Assembly: GCA_001771575.1 (NCBI GenBank)
Contig: MEUD01000001.1
Span: 1,303,277 to 1,367,276, forward strand
Source: a candidate division WOR-1 bacterium RIFOXYB2_FULL_45_9
GTDB taxonomy: Bacteria > Margulisbacteria > WOR-1 > O2-12-FULL-45-9 > XYB2-FULL-48-7
DNA length: 64,000 bases
Reading direction: 5' to 3'
In this document: positions 9,018 through 19,151 of the stretch, one piece after another
Position numbering within the stretch: position 1 is the stretch's first letter
Layout: each line of letters begins with the position of its first letter
Translations under genes and position numbers: made by a program
The notes under the pieces: model-generated
What the model was told of the DNA's origin: nothing
Seen by the model: the letters and a program-made list of their open reading frames with translations, nothing else
Database searches by the model: none

Positions 9018-9773
9018 CTATTGAACAGTTTCTATCACTATGTATGGAGTTCCCATCCCGCTTTCTAATCCTTCATAGCGGAGAAAGTCGTGGGGCTTCT
9101 CTTTGGTGAACCAGAAATATGTTTTTGGTACGAAAGCGCCGAAAATATTCAAGGCTCCAAGGTCCGGGATCATCTGGATCTTGTGGGCGGCGATCTCTTT
9201 GCCGTTGATCGCGACCGGCTCTTCGCCAATGTACTTAATGGTCATCGGGTAGATCTTTGGCTCGTTGGTTAAAAGATGAAAACTAAACTCTCTTTTTTCA
9301 TCGAACGGATAATTGGCCAGGGCGAGGCCAAGAAGTTCTTTGTCGATCAGATCGTTTGACGTATTTAGGGCGGTGTCCTTATTGTTGACGCGGAAAAGGG
9401 CCTTCTTGCCCTCCGGGTCATAGGATTTTTCGATAACTTGCAGGATTTTTCCTTCGGGCGATTTATAGACTAATTTTGCCTGATAGGGGCGGGCGGTTGT
9501 TCCGTTGTAATAATAGTAAGCGCGCGAACTCCAGTTTTTATTCTCCCCGCCGTATATTCCGGAGCCGTCTTCGGTAATATAGACAAAGTCCTTCCCCTTA
9601 TCGGTAAGCCTGGCTACTTTGATGGTCGAGCTCCAGAGCTGTTTGCCGCTGGCTTTGTCTCTTGCCCGGTTCTTTTTCGTTTCCAGAAGGAGGTTTTTGT
9701 ATTCAAAGAGCTCCGCTTTTGCCGCGACCGACAGCAACAGGAAGAGAATTAATAGAGCGGATAGCTTTTTCAC
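9018..9773 (-). CDS. Exported protein of unknown function
   Basis: The protein has 251 residues with a clear Sec signal peptide ([20 protein letters not shown], cleavage after AKA). The mature part is rich in short beta-strand-like segments (VYITEDGSG, YYYYNGTTAR, VAINGKEIAAHKI) and ends FLRYEGLESGMGTPYIVIE. The overall look recalls periplasmic DUF3108-like or lipoprotein-carrier-like beta folds, but I do not recognise the family. It overlaps the clpC stop codon by 4 nt (ATGA), so it is translationally coupled to the heat-shock gene. Confidence 0.8.
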   Translation of the reverse strand: MKKLSALLILFLLLSVAAKAELFEYKNLLLETKKNRARDKASGKQLWSSTIKVARLTDKGKDFVYITEDGSGIYGGENKNWSSRAYYYYNGTTARPYQAKLVYKSPEGKILQVIEKSYDPEGKKALFRVNNKDTALNTSNDLIDKELLGLALANYPFDEKREFSFHLLTNEPKIYPMTIKYIGEEPVAINGKEIAAHKIQMIPDLGALNIFGAFVPKTYFWFTKEKPHDFLRYEGLESGMGTPYIVIETVQ

Positions 9774-12622
9774 GCTTCGCTTTTTTTCGGCCGGCCCCGT
9801 TTTGGTGCGTCGGTCCTCAAGGTTTCCTTGGGTTTTTCAACGACCCCCTCCCCTTTTTCAAAGAAGATCTTCTCGTCTTTAACGTCCGCTTTCACGACAT
9901 CTCCTTCCTTGAATTTGCCGGCGATCAGCTCGTTGGAGAGCGGGTTTTCCAGCAGGTGCTGAACGGCGCGGCGGAGGGGTCTGGCGCCATACTTTGGATC
10001 GAAGCCGTCTTTGATAACCCGTTCTTTGACCGCTTCGGTGATCTCCAGTTTTAATCCCCGGTTGATGACCTGTTTCTGCATATCGGCGATCAGAATCCCG
10101 GCGATCTGCTTGAGCTCCTCTTCGGTCAGCGGGTGGAAGACGATGATCTCGTCGACCCGGTTGAGGAACTCCGGCCGGAACTCTTTTTTCATGTCCCCCA
10201 TGACGGTATCGCGCATTTTTTCGTAAGAAGCTTCCCGGTCTTCGCGTGGCAGAAAGCCGATCGCCCCCTGGGAAACGATCTCTTTCTGTCCGATATTGGA
10301 GGTCATGATGATAACGGTGTTTTTAAAATCAACCACATGCCCCTTGGAATCGGTCAGCCGGCCGTCGTCTAAAATCTGCAGGAGGACGTTGAAGACATCA
10401 GGGTGGGCCTTTTCGATCTCATCAAAGAGGATAACTGAATAAGGCTTGCGGCGGACCGCTTCGGTCAGGGTTCCTCCTTCATCGTAGCCGACGTATCCGG
10501 GAGGAGCGCCGATCAGCCGGGAGACGGTATGTTTTTCCATGTATTCGGACATGTCGACCCGGGTGAGTGCGTCTTGCGTGCCGAAGAGAAATTCCGCCAA
10601 ACGCCGGGCGACCTCGGTTTTTCCGACCCCGGTCGGACCGGCAAAGATAAAGGAGCCGACCGGTCTCTGGGGAGGCTTAAGGCCTGCCCGACCCCGGCGG
10701 ATTGCCTGGGAGATGGCGACAACTGCTTCGTCCTGGCCAATGATCCGCTTGTGAAGTTCGGCTTCCATTTGGATCAACTTTTCAGTTTCGGCGGCGGTCA
10801 GTTTAATGACCGGGATTCCCGTCCAGTCGGAAACGATGCTGGCGATATCGTCTTCGGTCACGGTCGCTTCAGAGCCGTGTTCCTGTTTCCATTTGGCGGT
10901 CAGTTCTTTGGCTTGTTTTTCCAGTGCGCCGATCTTATCGCGTGTGGCGGCGGCTTTTTCATATTGTTGGGTGGTCAGGGCAGATTCTTTTTCCCTTTTG
11001 AGCTCTTCCAGCTGTTTTTGGACTTTCTTTAATTCCGGCGAACTGGTGAAGATCTGGAGCCGGACCTTGGCGGCCGCTTCGTCCATGACGTCGATCGCCT
11101 TGTCCGGCAGGAAACGGTCGGAAATATAGCGGTCGGCCAGGGTGGCGGCGGCGACCAGGGCGGCGTCCGGGAGCTTGACCTGGTGGTGCTGTTCGTAGCG
11201 TTCCCGCAGTCCCTGCAGGATCTTGATCGTCAGGTCGACCGACGGTTCGCTGACCAGGACCGGCTGGAAGCGGCGTTCCAGGGCCGGGTCTTTTTCAATG
11301 TTTTTCCGGTATTCGGTGACGGTGGTCGCGCCGATGACTTGCAGTTCCCCCCTGGCAAGGGCTGGCTTAAGCATGTTGCCGGCATCGATCGCCCCTTCGG
11401 CGCCGCCGGCGCCAACCAGGGTGTGAAGCTCGTCAATAAAGAGGATAACCTGCCGTTTTTTGGCGAGAATTTCGTCCAGGACCTTTTTGACCCGGGACTC
11501 GAATTCACCGCGATATTTGGTTCCGGCTACCATTCCGCCAAGGTCGAGGGAGATAACGGTCTTGTCACGCAGGATGTCGGGAACTTCTCCTTTAACGATC
11601 CGTTCCGCCAAACCTTCAACGATCGCGGTCTTGCCGACCCCTGGGTCTCCAAGGAGGGCTGGGTTATTTTTTGTCCGCCGGGAGAGGATCCGGATAATCC
11701 TTTCGATCTCTTTTTCACGCCCAACTACCGGATCAAGCTCGCCTTTTTTCGCCATGGCGGTCAGGTCGCGGCCAAAGGTGGTCAGGGCCGGTTTAGCTGG
11801 CCTAGGAGGGGCGCCGATCCCAAGACCTGGGAAGTTAAGCATTCCTTCCGGTCCGGCGCCGCCAAACGCTTCTCCCGAGCCTTCCATTCCGCCCTCATCT
11901 CCAAAACCGGCTTCCTCGTCCTCTTCATTTTCATTGAATGGACCCTGCTTGCCATGGGATTTTTCCGCTTCTGCGACGATCTCTTTGGCGACCTTATCGA
12001 AAGTGACTTTTCTCTTGTGGAGCGACTGGGCGGCGATGCTTTCACCTTCCCGGACAATGCCGAGAAGGAAATGTTCTTCGCCGACATAATTAAATCCTAA
12101 TTCGCGGGCCGCCTGGTAAGCGAGGTCGAGCGTTTTCTTGGCGCGCGGCGAGAGGACGAGTTTTTTAGGCGAGCCTTCACCCCGGCCGATCAGCGATTCG
12201 AGGTCGGAAAAGAGATTGACCATGTCTACTCCCAGTTTTTGCAGGACCTTGGAAGCCAGCCCTTCGGCTTTGATCAGCGCCAGGAGGAGGTGCTCGGTCC
12301 GGACATGGTCGTGGCCAAGTCGCTGGGCCTCTTCGGTGGCGAGCTGGAGCGCCCGGTTGGCTGAATCGGCAAAATATTCAAAAAATCGCTCCGTTGGACG
12401 GCGCTTTAAAAGCGAAGCGAAGATGTCGGGGAACTCAAAAAAGCCGGGGATCTCCGGGAAGCCGAAGTCTCCCATGTCGCCAAGGTTTCCCCCTCCCATG
12501 GTTGGGAGGAGACCTTCTTGAGCGGCGCATTCACTGCAGAGATGATAGGTCGCTTTCTTATTGTTGACTATTTTTGTGATATGGACGGTTGCCGGCCGAA
12601 CCTTGCATTTTTGGCATAACAT
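9770..12622 (-). CDS. clpC: ClpC-type AAA+ unfoldase with fused McsA-like zinc domain
   Basis: This 950-residue protein is a ClpC unfoldase with an unusual front end. Residues 1-40 are a McsA-like zinc-binding module (CxxC at 3/6 and 29/32; [20 protein letters not shown]). A linker precedes the Clp N repeat domain (about 80-225) and an acidic Gly-rich linker. The first AAA+ domain has [15 protein letters not shown], then comes a coiled UVR-type middle region, and then the second AAA+ domain ([15 protein letters not shown]). The C-terminus ends in [10 protein letters not shown], which resembles an AT-hook. It would unfold substrates for ClpP, not encoded here. It lies downstream of hspR with its own promoter. 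Confidence 0.93.
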   Translation of the reverse strand: MLCQKCKVRPATVHITKIVNNKKATYHLCSECAAQEGLLPTMGGGNLGDMGDFGFPEIPGFFEFPDIFASLLKRRPTERFFEYFADSANRALQLATEEAQRLGHDHVRTEHLLLALIKAEGLASKVLQKLGVDMVNLFSDLESLIGRGEGSPKKLVLSPRAKKTLDLAYQAARELGFNYVGEEHFLLGIVREGESIAAQSLHKRKVTFDKVAKEIVAEAEKSHGKQGPFNENEEDEEAGFGDEGGMEGSGEAFGGAGPEGMLNFPGLGIGAPPRPAKPALTTFGRDLTAMAKKGELDPVVGREKEIERIIRILSRRTKNNPALLGDPGVGKTAIVEGLAERIVKGEVPDILRDKTVISLDLGGMVAGTKYRGEFESRVKKVLDEILAKKRQVILFIDELHTLVGAGGAEGAIDAGNMLKPALARGELQVIGATTVTEYRKNIEKDPALERRFQPVLVSEPSVDLTIKILQGLRERYEQHHQVKLPDAALVAAATLADRYISDRFLPDKAIDVMDEAAAKVRLQIFTSSPELKKVQKQLEELKREKESALTTQQYEKAAATRDKIGALEKQAKELTAKWKQEHGSEATVTEDDIASIVSDWTGIPVIKLTAAETEKLIQMEAELHKRIIGQDEAVVAISQAIRRGRAGLKPPQRPVGSFIFAGPTGVGKTEVARRLAEFLFGTQDALTRVDMSEYMEKHTVSRLIGAPPGYVGYDEGGTLTEAVRRKPYSVILFDEIEKAHPDVFNVLLQILDDGRLTDSKGHVVDFKNTVIIMTSNIGQKEIVSQGAIGFLPREDREASYEKMRDTVMGDMKKEFRPEFLNRVDEIIVFHPLTEEELKQIAGILIADMQKQVINRGLKLEITEAVKERVIKDGFDPKYGARPLRRAVQHLLENPLSNELIAGKFKEGDVVKADVKDEKIFFEKGEGVVEKPKETLRTDAPKRGRPKKSEA

Positions 12623-12664
12623 ATTATTTATTCCTTTCGATTTGATCTGTTAACGTCTGATTTG

Positions 12665-12693
12665 ATTATAAATGATACCGAAACCAACCGCAA
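12665..12693 (-). promoter_or_regulatory. clpC promoter
   Basis: TTGCGG, a 17-nt spacer and TATAAT lie on the minus strand, about 42 nt upstream of the clpC ATG, where an AAAGGA ribosome site is present. The -35 overlaps the last codons of hspR. I see no HAIR or CIRCE repeat. Confidence 0.6.
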
Positions 12694-12694
12694 C

Positions 12695-12991
12695 TTAAGG
12701 TAGCAATTCGTCGAACATTTTATCGATCTCAATATTGAAACTCTCGGCAACGGTAAATAAAGCTTTGACCCCGGACAGTGTCAAGTTCATCTCATCGATC
12801 AAATTAGCGATCTTGCGGACCAGGGCCAGGTCGTTTTGGGAATATAGCCGGTAGTTCTTGGGGGTCCGCTTTGGGTTGATCAGTCCCTCCTCTTCGTAGA
12901 TCCGCAGGGTCCGTGGGTGACAGCCGATCAGTTCCGCGGCGACGTGGATCGTGTAGACCGGCTTTTCGCTGTCGTGTAGCCAACGGTGCAA
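12695..12991 (-). CDS. hspR: MerR-family heat-shock repressor, HspR-like
   Basis: The 98-residue protein has a MerR helix-turn-helix (YTIHVAAELIGCHPRTLRIYEEEGLI) and wing (NYRLYSQNDL), then a short effector helix. HspR repressors share this layout and control dnaK or clp genes; position directly before clpC supports the call. The start is TTG: AAGGAGG lies 7 nt upstream and the family N-terminus fits. A strong promoter precedes it. The classical HAIR operator is not visible, so the operator may differ in this lineage. Confidence 0.85.
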   Translation of the reverse strand: MHRWLHDSEKPVYTIHVAAELIGCHPRTLRIYEEEGLINPKRTPKNYRLYSQNDLALVRKIANLIDEMNLTLSGVKALFTVAESFNIEIDKMFDELLP

Positions 12992-13029
12992 GGATTTACC
13001 TCCTTAAGAGAAACAATATCATAGGAAAT

Positions 13030-13058
13030 AGTATAAACCTTAGTACAAACGATGTCAA
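13030..13058 (-). promoter_or_regulatory. hspR promoter
   Basis: TTGACA, a 17-nt spacer and TATACT lie on the minus strand, one base from the consensus. The expected leader is about 32 nt and carries AAGGAGG before the TTG start. Confidence 0.75.
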
Positions 13059-13081
13059 AGTATTGGTGTTACTGTTGGCTT

Positions 13082-13107
13082 TAACCGCGGAATTCATTCT
13101 GCGGTTA
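13082..13107. repeat. 26-nt inverted repeat between hspR and dusB (possible operator)
   Basis: TAACCGC and GCGGTTA flank a 12-nt centre that continues the symmetry (GGAAT/ATTCT, one mismatch). It sits between the divergent hspR and dusB promoters and touches the position of the dusB -35. A second 26-nt repeat with the same ends lies at 45453-45478. Confidence 0.55.
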
Positions 13108-13134
13108 GAATAAGTATTATGGTTAAGGTATAAT
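13105..13134 (+). promoter_or_regulatory. dusB promoter, leaderless arrangement
   Basis: TATAAT ends 6 nt before the dusB ATG, with a weak TTAGAA 18 nt further upstream. No Shine-Dalgarno lies between, so the mRNA should begin at the start codon. Confidence 0.6.
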
Positions 13135-13140
13135 TAACCA

Positions 13141-14100
13141 ATGCCACAAATAGGTTCGCTAAATATAGAGAAAACCATTCTAGCCCCCCTGGCTGGCTGT
13201 TCTGATCTGCCATTTAGGCTGATCTGCCGGGAGCAGGGGGCCAAGCTCGCTTTCTATGAAATGGTTGACTGTAATTCGCTCCTTCATCATTCCCGCAAAA
13301 CAGGGGAACTTTTGCAAACTAACGAACGGGACCAACCGCTAGCCGCCCAGCTTATTGGCGGCGATGCCGCTGACATGGCTAAAGCGGCAAAAATACTCTT
13401 GGAGATGATCTCCCCCCCATTTCTTGATATCAATGCCGCCTGTCCGGTAAAAAAGATGATGAAAAAGGGGTCAGGAGCCAATCTTTTGCGCGAACCGCTA
13501 ACCTTGTATAGCATCGTCAGGAAGGTTGCCGCCGCAGTTGATATTCCGGTAACGGTCAAACTGCGGATCGGTTATGATAAAAGGGACCACAAACGGATCG
13601 CGGCGATCGCCAGGAACTGCCAGAAGAACGGAGCGGCGGCAATCTTTGTCCATGGCCGGACAAAAAGCCAGCTTTATTCAGGCGACATTGATTACGGCGC
13701 GATCAAAGTGATTAAGGAAACGGTCTCGGTCCCGGTTTTTGGCTCGGGCAACGTTTTTTCTCCAGAGTTGGCCGAAAAAATGCTGGCCGAGACCGGTTGT
13801 GACGGGGTAATGGTCGCTCGGGGGGCTTTTGGCAATCCCTGGCTGTTCGCCAATATCGAACGCCGTCTCTTAGGCCAGCCGATCAACGAGCCGACTTTGG
13901 CCGAGCGAAAAGAAGTATTAATAAGACATCTCAATTATATCCAGGAATATCGGGCAAAGAGCAACGTCATTGGCCTGATGCGCAAGGTCGCGATCTGGTA
14001 CCTTAAATCTTTTCCTAACGCGGCGACCGCGCGAAGCGCCGCTGTGGCAGCGAAAAGTTTCCCGGAATTACTGGAAACGATCGATCGGTATTTAGCATGA
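13141..14100 (+). CDS. dusB: tRNA-dihydrouridine synthase
   Basis: This 319-residue FMN enzyme of the Dus family reduces uridines in tRNA. It has LAPLAGCSDLPFRLICREQGA at the N-terminus, INAACPVKKMMKKGSGANLL with the catalytic Cys, VTVKLRIGYD, VHGRTKSQLYSG and GCDGVMVARGAFGNPW for flavin phosphate. The DusB subgroup is the best fit, though the exact uridine target cannot be read from sequence. It opens a co-directional run and overlaps xseA by 4 nt (ATGA). Confidence 0.92.
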   Translation: MPQIGSLNIEKTILAPLAGCSDLPFRLICREQGAKLAFYEMVDCNSLLHHSRKTGELLQTNERDQPLAAQLIGGDAADMAKAAKILLEMISPPFLDINAACPVKKMMKKGSGANLLREPLTLYSIVRKVAAAVDIPVTVKLRIGYDKRDHKRIAAIARNCQKNGAAAIFVHGRTKSQLYSGDIDYGAIKVIKETVSVPVFGSGNVFSPELAEKMLAETGCDGVMVARGAFGNPWLFANIERRLLGQPINEPTLAERKEVLIRHLNYIQEYRAKSNVIGLMRKVAIWYLKSFPNAATARSAAVAAKSFPELLETIDRYLA

Positions 14101-15362
14101 ACGAAAGAATTTTAACTATTGGCCAATTAAACCAGGTTATCAAGATGTACCTCAAGGACCTTGCCCCCGAAGGGCTTTGGGTCAAAGGAGAGATCTTGGG
14201 TTACAAACTGGGAGACGGAGGACGGTACGCGACCTTTATTGTTTGCGAAAAAGAAGAGGGCTCAAATAAAGTGGTCGCTCAGGCGCAAGCAATGTGCTGG
14301 GGGACCGATCTGTCGACGATCAACGGCAAGCTTAGAACGATCGATCGGGGACTGGGCCTGAAAGATGGGATTATTGTTCAATTAAAATGCGTCGCCGACC
14401 TTTGGCCGCAGGCCGGCCGCTTTCAGTTGATCGTCAAAGACATTGAACCGAGCGTGACCTTGGGAGAGCTCCACCTTCTCCGCTTGAGGCTCTACCAGGA
14501 GCTGGCGGCCCTTGGCGTCCAGGACAAGAACAAGCAAATCCCGATTCCGCTCTGTCCGCTTAGGGTCGCGTTGATCACCGCGAAAGGATGCGCCGGATAT
14601 AACGATTTCATCCACGAATTGTGGGGCTCGCGTTATCCTTTCAAGGTCGATCTTTATAATTCAGCCGTTCAGGGAGAAGGGGTTGAGAAAGAAGTAGTTG
14701 GCGCGTTGAAGGTTGTTGCCCGCCGGGCGGCGGATTACGACGCGGTCGTGATCGTGCGCGGCGGCGGCGCGGTAACCGATTTGAAATGGTTTGATAATAA
14801 AGCGATCGGCCTGGCGATCGCCGGCTCTCCGCTTCCGATCCTGACCGGGATCGGCCATGAGATCAATCTTTCCCTGGCCGATATGGTCGCCAATGCTAAC
14901 TTCAAGACCCCGACCGCGGCGGCCGCCTTCCTGGTCGAAAAAGTTAGGGAGTATGAACTCGCGGTTGACGAGCTGGTCGAGGGGATCAACCAGTCGGCAA
15001 ATCTGATCTTGCGGGATAGCCGGGAGAGACTGCGTTCTTTGATCCGGGAGATCAATAGTGAAGCCAGGCAGTGCCATGTCGCGCAGAGTTTAGCGATCGA
15101 AAATCTTTTTCAAAACATTTCAAACGCCGCGCTTGAAGAGATCAAGCGGCAAGAGGCCGCGTTAAGTCACCTGGCGGAGAAGATCGCCATTTTTGAGCCG
15201 AAAAATACGCTGAAGCTCGGTTACAGCATTACCCGGGGAGAGGATGGCCGGGTTTTGCGGCGGCTTGACCAGGTCGGCGTTGGCGAACAAATATTGACCC
15301 AGCTGGTTGATGGAAAAATAGTCAGCAATGTCAGTTTAAAGGAGCGGGGAAATGGCAACTAA
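14097..15362 (+). CDS. xseA: Exodeoxyribonuclease VII large subunit
   Basis: The 421-residue protein has an N-terminal OB-fold (residues about 5-105; LWVKGEILGYKLGDGGRYATF) and the ExoVII nuclease core, with RVALITAKGCAGYNDF, VIVRGGGAVTDLKWFD and ILTGIGHEINLSLADMVANANFKTPTAAA. A C-terminal coiled coil ends in KLGYSITRGEDGRVL. With XseB it degrades single-stranded DNA to oligonucleotides. The upstream dusB stop overlaps the start (ATGA) and its own stop overlaps xseB by 11 nt, so the three are tightly coupled. Confidence 0.93.
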   Translation: MNERILTIGQLNQVIKMYLKDLAPEGLWVKGEILGYKLGDGGRYATFIVCEKEEGSNKVVAQAQAMCWGTDLSTINGKLRTIDRGLGLKDGIIVQLKCVADLWPQAGRFQLIVKDIEPSVTLGELHLLRLRLYQELAALGVQDKNKQIPIPLCPLRVALITAKGCAGYNDFIHELWGSRYPFKVDLYNSAVQGEGVEKEVVGALKVVARRAADYDAVVIVRGGGAVTDLKWFDNKAIGLAIAGSPLPILTGIGHEINLSLADMVANANFKTPTAAAAFLVEKVREYELAVDELVEGINQSANLILRDSRERLRSLIREINSEARQCHVAQSLAIENLFQNISNAALEEIKRQEAALSHLAEKIAIFEPKNTLKLGYSITRGEDGRVLRRLDQVGVGEQILTQLVDGKIVSNVSLKERGNGN

Positions 15363-15561
15363 AAAAGCGAAATACCAAAAATCGTTCGAGAGCCTGGAAA
15401 TGATCTATGCCGATCTGCGGGAAGGAAAGATCGGGGTTGACGACCTGGAGGAGAGCCTTAAAGAAGCCCTGGTCCATCTTCAGGCCTGCAAGGAGATCTT
15501 GAAGAAACAGGGAAATAAGGTTGCTGATCTTACGAAAGAAATTGAGCAGGCCGGTCAATAG
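15352..15561 (+). CDS. xseB: Exodeoxyribonuclease VII small subunit
   Basis: A 69-residue helical protein with the XseB pattern YQKSFESLEMIYADLREGKIGVDDLEESLKEALVHL, the typical size of the family. It wraps the XseA coiled coil in the exonuclease complex. The start lies within the xseA 3' end, preceded by GGAGCGGGG, which can serve as a ribosome site. Confidence 0.93.
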   Translation: MATKKAKYQKSFESLEMIYADLREGKIGVDDLEESLKEALVHLQACKEILKKQGNKVADLTKEIEQAGQ

Positions 15562-15567
15562 TTTTCC

Positions 15568-15596
15568 TTGAATCTCGACTTAAGGTGACCTATAAT
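15568..15596 (+). promoter_or_regulatory. trpB promoter, nearly leaderless
   Basis: TTGAAT, a 17-nt spacer and TATAAT. The -10 ends 10 nt before ATG 15607, so the leader would be about 3 nt. The earlier in-frame ATG at 15595 overlaps the -10 and is not expected to be in the transcript from this promoter. Confidence 0.65.
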
Positions 15597-15606
15597 GACG
15601 TGCGAG

Positions 15607-16791
15607 ATGACCACATATAATTTCAGTGAATTACCGGACAATTCAGGGCACTTTGGCCGCTTTGGCGGCAGGTTTGCCCCGGAAACCCTGATGGCCCCGC
15701 TGGAAGAAGTTGCCCGCGCTTATCAAGTCGCTAGGCAAGACCCTGAATTCAATAAAGAAGTTGATTTCTACCTTGAGAGTTATGTCGGCCGGCCGACCCC
15801 GCTATATTTCGCGGAACGGCTCTCCGACGAGCTCGGCGGCCCAAAGATCTATCTCAAGAGGGAAGACCTTTGCCACACCGGCGCCCATAAGATCAACAAT
15901 ACCATTGGCCAGCTCATTCTGGCGAAACGGATGGGAAAGAAGCGGATCATCGCCGAGACCGGCGCCGGACAGCATGGTGTAGCAACTGCGACCGCGGCCG
16001 CTCTTTTTAAGATGGATTGTATTGTTTATATGGGTGAGGAAGATATCAGGCGGCAATCGCTTAATGTTTTTCGGATGGAACTGCTTGGCGCAAAGGTCGT
16101 TCCGGTCAAGACCGGGAGTAAAACCCTAAAAGACGCGGTCAACGAGGCTTTCCGTGATTGGATGGCACACCCTAATGACACGTTTTATTGTCTTGGGTCG
16201 TGTGTCGGTCCTCACCCGTATCCCCTGATGGTCCGTAATTTTCAATCGGTCATTGGACGGGAGGCAAAAGGCCAGCACTTCGCGCTCGAGAAAAAAGAAC
16301 CGGATTATTTGATCGCCTGCGTGGGTGGCGGGTCAAACTCGATCGGGCTTTTTCATCCGTTTCTGGATGAAACTAGTGTAAAGATCGTTGGCGTTGAAGC
16401 GGCCGGTGCGGCCCCATTGGTGAAGGGAAGAGTGGGAGTTTTGCAGGGGGCGATGACCTATGTTTTGCAGAATAAGACCGGACAGATCGAGACGACCCAT
16501 TCAATTTCGGCCGGGCTCGATTATTCAGGCGTAGGCCCGGAACACAGCTTATTAAAAGAGGCCGGCCGGGTCGAATACGTCACGATCAACGACAAAGAAG
16601 CCCTGGAAGGTTTTAGATTGCTTTCTCGGACCGAAGGGATCATTCCCGCTCTTGAGTCTTCGCACGCGATCGCTTATCTTTCCAAGATCGCTCCTAAGCT
16701 TGATCGCGGCCAAACGGTTATTATCGGGCTCTCTGGCCGGGGAGACAAAGACGTGGAACAGATCCGTGCCATGAGGCGAAAAAATGCTTAA
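15607..16791 (+). CDS. trpB: Tryptophan synthase beta chain
   Basis: The protein condenses indole with serine in the last step of tryptophan synthesis. From ATG 15607 it is 394 residues (398 from 15595). It shows [10 protein letters not shown], the PLP lysine in [25 protein letters not shown] and the GGGSNSIG phosphate loop. The alternative start at 15595 has AAGGTG upstream, so readthrough transcripts from xseB could use it. It overlaps trpA by 8 nt. No other trp genes are present, and no leader peptide or attenuator is visible. Confidence 0.96.
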   Translation: MTTYNFSELPDNSGHFGRFGGRFAPETLMAPLEEVARAYQVARQDPEFNKEVDFYLESYVGRPTPLYFAERLSDELGGPKIYLKREDLCHTGAHKINNTIGQLILAKRMGKKRIIAETGAGQHGVATATAAALFKMDCIVYMGEEDIRRQSLNVFRMELLGAKVVPVKTGSKTLKDAVNEAFRDWMAHPNDTFYCLGSCVGPHPYPLMVRNFQSVIGREAKGQHFALEKKEPDYLIACVGGGSNSIGLFHPFLDETSVKIVGVEAAGAAPLVKGRVGVLQGAMTYVLQNKTGQIETTHSISAGLDYSGVGPEHSLLKEAGRVEYVTINDKEALEGFRLLSRTEGIIPALESSHAIAYLSKIAPKLDRGQTVIIGLSGRGDKDVEQIRAMRRKNA

Positions 16792-17530
16792 ACGGGCTTT
16801 TGCTCAAAAAGCGTTGATCGCCTATATCACCGCTGGTGATCCAAGCCTGGCGGCGACCGAAAAGCTGGTCTATGCCCTGGAAAAAGCCGGGGCCGACATT
16901 ATTGAATTAGGCATTCCTTTTTCAGATCCATTGGCTGATGGGCCGATTATTCAAGCGTCGCACCAGCGCGCCCTAAAGAATGGCGTCGCTCTGCCGGACG
17001 TTTTTAAGCTGGTCGGCAAGCTTCGCCGGCGGACAAGCGTTCCGATCTGTTTTATGCTGTCTTACAATCTTGTCCTGCAGTATGGTTTGGAGAGATTTTA
17101 CGCCGAATGCCGCCGGTCCGGGGTGAATGGCGCAATAGTTCCCGACCTGCCGCCCGAAGAAATGAAAATATCCGATGATCAGGTCGGATCGATTTTTCTG
17201 GTCGCGCCGACCAGCACCGATGGGCGGATCAAACTTGCGACTGAAAAAGCTACCGGCTTTATTTACCTGGTTTCGGTTGCCGGAGTGACCGGGCAGCGCC
17301 GGGAACTCTCCGGCGACCTTGGGGAATTAGTTGCCAGGATCAAGCATCAGACCGAATTGCCGGTGGCGATCGGCTTTGGGATCTCATCGCCGAAGCAGGC
17401 GGCCGAAGCGGCCCGGGTCGCCGATGGGGTGATCGTCGGCTCGGCGATCGTTGACCTGATCGGCAGGAAAAAATCAGCGGCCGCCGTCAAACTGATCGCC
17501 GCGATGCGCAAGGCGCTTGATGCTCTCTAG
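16784..17530 (+). CDS. trpA: Tryptophan synthase alpha chain
   Basis: This is a 248-residue TIM barrel that splits indole-3-glycerol phosphate and passes indole to TrpB. The catalytic Glu and Asp lie in [30 protein letters not shown] and [10 protein letters not shown] are phosphate-binding loops. The length is slightly short (E. coli 268) but nothing essential seems lost. It overlaps trpB by 8 nt, the usual coupling for the two subunits. Confidence 0.96.
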   Translation: MLKRAFAQKALIAYITAGDPSLAATEKLVYALEKAGADIIELGIPFSDPLADGPIIQASHQRALKNGVALPDVFKLVGKLRRRTSVPICFMLSYNLVLQYGLERFYAECRRSGVNGAIVPDLPPEEMKISDDQVGSIFLVAPTSTDGRIKLATEKATGFIYLVSVAGVTGQRRELSGDLGELVARIKHQTELPVAIGFGISSPKQAAEAARVADGVIVGSAIVDLIGRKKSAAAVKLIAAMRKALDAL

Positions 17531-18059
17531 GGCTATTTACCGCTTTCGGCAGTTTTGGAACGCCGTTTTCTCCCAATACTGCAAAAACGACGAAAAGTTC
17601 GCGGCCCTTTATTTGCGTCCCCAGGAACTAGCCATATTTAACCAGCTTCCGGGCTTTGAAAAGAAGCATTCGGTCGTGGTCGCTCGCAAAATGCTGGCGA
17701 TGTCCCGGCTTCATCTTGATCTGGATCCGAGCAAAATGGCCCGGGTTGGCCTGCTCCATGACATTGGCAAGGTCTTAGAGAGGAACAACGTGGCTACGAA
17801 AGCGGTACTGGTCTGTCTCCGTTTTTTTCTGCCGGGAGCGTACGAGTATTTGGCCGAAAAAGGGCGGACCAATCGGCTTTTTCGGAAGATATATCTCTAT
17901 AAGTATCACGGAGAATTAGGGGCGGAGATGCTGGAAAAGATCGGTGTTTCCGGAGATATCTTGACCGCCGTTAAAAAGCATGACCCGAAAAACGAGCCTC
18001 CTGCGGGAGACGATCCTTTGGAGTTGGCCCTTCTTAAGCGGGCGGATAGTTCACTGTAA
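17520..18059 (+). CDS. HD-domain phosphohydrolase of unknown substrate
   Basis: A 179-residue protein with an HDIG-type core: [17 protein letters not shown] supplies the first His, [10 protein letters not shown] the HD pair, then [10 protein letters not shown] and AVKKHDP later ligands. The HD fold uses metal to hydrolyse phosphate esters, often of nucleotides. The TTG at 17517 in the track is one codon before an ATG at 17520, which I prefer. It overlaps the trpA stop by 11 nt and its own stop overlaps convergent queF by 26 nt. The substrate cannot be read from the sequence. Confidence 0.8.
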   Translation: MLSRAIYRFRQFWNAVFSQYCKNDEKFAALYLRPQELAIFNQLPGFEKKHSVVVARKMLAMSRLHLDLDPSKMARVGLLHDIGKVLERNNVATKAVLVCLRFFLPGAYEYLAEKGRTNRLFRKIYLYKYHGELGAEMLEKIGVSGDILTAVKKHDPKNEPPAGDDPLELALLKRADSSL

Positions 18060-18375
18060 CGGTTGTTGAAATCCCGCCCCGAACGCTGAATTTCCCGATA
18101 ATCTTGGCCGAGCGTGGACGGCAGGCGACGACAAAATCATCAAGTATTTTATTAACCACATGCTCATGAAATGTTCCGACGTTCCGATAAGAGACAAAAT
18201 ACATCTTCAGCGATTTTAACTCCACTAATTTCTTCCCCGGAACATAGTCGATCAGGATCGTGGCAAAATCCGGCAGGCCGGTCTTTGGACAAACGCAGGT
18301 GAACTCTGGGAACTCGATGTTGATCGTGTATTCCCGGTCGGGATATTGATTGTCGACGACTTCGATCAGCGCCAT
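18034..18375 (-). CDS. queF: NADPH-dependent 7-cyano-7-deazaguanine reductase (short, YkvM type)
   Basis: The 113-residue protein reduces preQ0 to preQ1 in queuosine synthesis. It contains [16 protein letters not shown], with the active Cys and Asp of the tunnel-fold family, then [26 protein letters not shown] and the C-terminal RGGI. It follows pyrF with a 10-nt overlap. queA and tgt lie 22-25 kb away on the other strand, so late queuosine genes are in three places in this window; queC, queD and queE were not found. Confidence 0.94.
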   Translation of the reverse strand: MALIEVVDNQYPDREYTINIEFPEFTCVCPKTGLPDFATILIDYVPGKKLVELKSLKMYFVSYRNVGTFHEHVVNKILDDFVVACRPRSAKIIGKFSVRGGISTTVTVNYPPA

Positions 18376-19151
18376 TGGTTGATCTCGTCGCGGAGCTTTT
18401 TGGCTTCTATACGCGGATCGGCCGCGTAGAGGATGCTGCGCGATGAGTTGATCACGGCGCGCAAGCCCTGTTTATTGATCCCATATTTGACCGCCGCCGC
18501 CAAGTCCCCATCCTGGGCGCCAACCCCGGGGATCAGGAGCGGCATGTCGCCGGCGATCTCTCTGATCTCTTTAAGCTCCTCCGGCTTGGTCGCGCCGACC
18601 ACTAGCCCGCAATTGCCAAAATGGTCCCATTCTTTAACGTGGCGGGCGACCGATTTGTACAATGGCTCTCCGGACCCGCTCTTTTGAAAATCCCTGAAAC
18701 CGGCGTTTGAGGTCAAACAGAGGATAAAGACCCCTTTTTCCCGGTATTCGATAAATGGTTGGACCGAGTCGTATCCCATATATGGGTTGACTGTGACCGC
18801 GTCGGACTTAAATGCCTGAAAGGCGGCTTTGGCGTACGCCGCTGATGAATGGCCAACGTCCCCTCGCTTGGCGTCCAGGATGACCGGCAGGCCTTGTTCG
18901 TGGATATAGTCGATCGTCCTCATTAATGAGCTGATCCCCGGCAGGCCGTACATCTCGTAAAACGCGGAGTTGGGTTTATAAGCGCAAACCAGGTCCCGCG
19001 TCGCGTCAATGATGTTTTTGTTGAAAAGAAAAAATGGGTCTTCGGATTTGATCAGATCGGCAGGCAGTTTATTGAGGTCAACGTCAAGGCCGACGCAAAG
19101 GAGGCTGTTGTTTTTTTTTGCCGCCTCGTCTAGGTGGTCGACAAACTTCAT
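18366..19151 (-). CDS. pyrF: Orotidine 5'-phosphate decarboxylase, type 2
   Basis: The 261-residue TIM barrel makes UMP. The catalytic [19 protein letters not shown] is the type 2 (mycobacterial-like) signature, supported by [10 protein letters not shown] near the N-terminus, [10 protein letters not shown] and [13 protein letters not shown]. Its ATGA overlaps the rpsA stop by 4 nt and its end overlaps queF by 10 nt, so the three are probably one transcript from the rpsA promoter. Confidence 0.95.
   Translation of the reverse strand: MKFVDHLDEAAKKNNSLLCVGLDVDLNKLPADLIKSEDPFFLFNKNIIDATRDLVCAYKPNSAFYEMYGLPGISSLMRTIDYIHEQGLPVILDAKRGDVGHSSAAYAKAAFQAFKSDAVTVNPYMGYDSVQPFIEYREKGVFILCLTSNAGFRDFQKSGSGEPLYKSVARHVKEWDHFGNCGLVVGATKPEELKEIREIAGDMPLLIPGVGAQDGDLAAAVKYGINKQGLRAVINSSRSILYAADPRIEAKKLRDEINQWR

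Noticed and set aside
11183-12100. 305-residue plus-strand ORF opposite clpC, and other long antisense ORFs such as 50082-50963 and 51105-51878
   Set aside because: These are frame shadows of highly conserved genes, with no ribosome site, no family motif and repetitive codon-mirror composition.
12623-13140. HAIR or CIRCE operators for the heat-shock genes
   Set aside because: Neither CTTGAGT-N7-ACTCAAG nor TTAGCACTC-N9-GAGTGCTAA is present around hspR or clpC on either strand.
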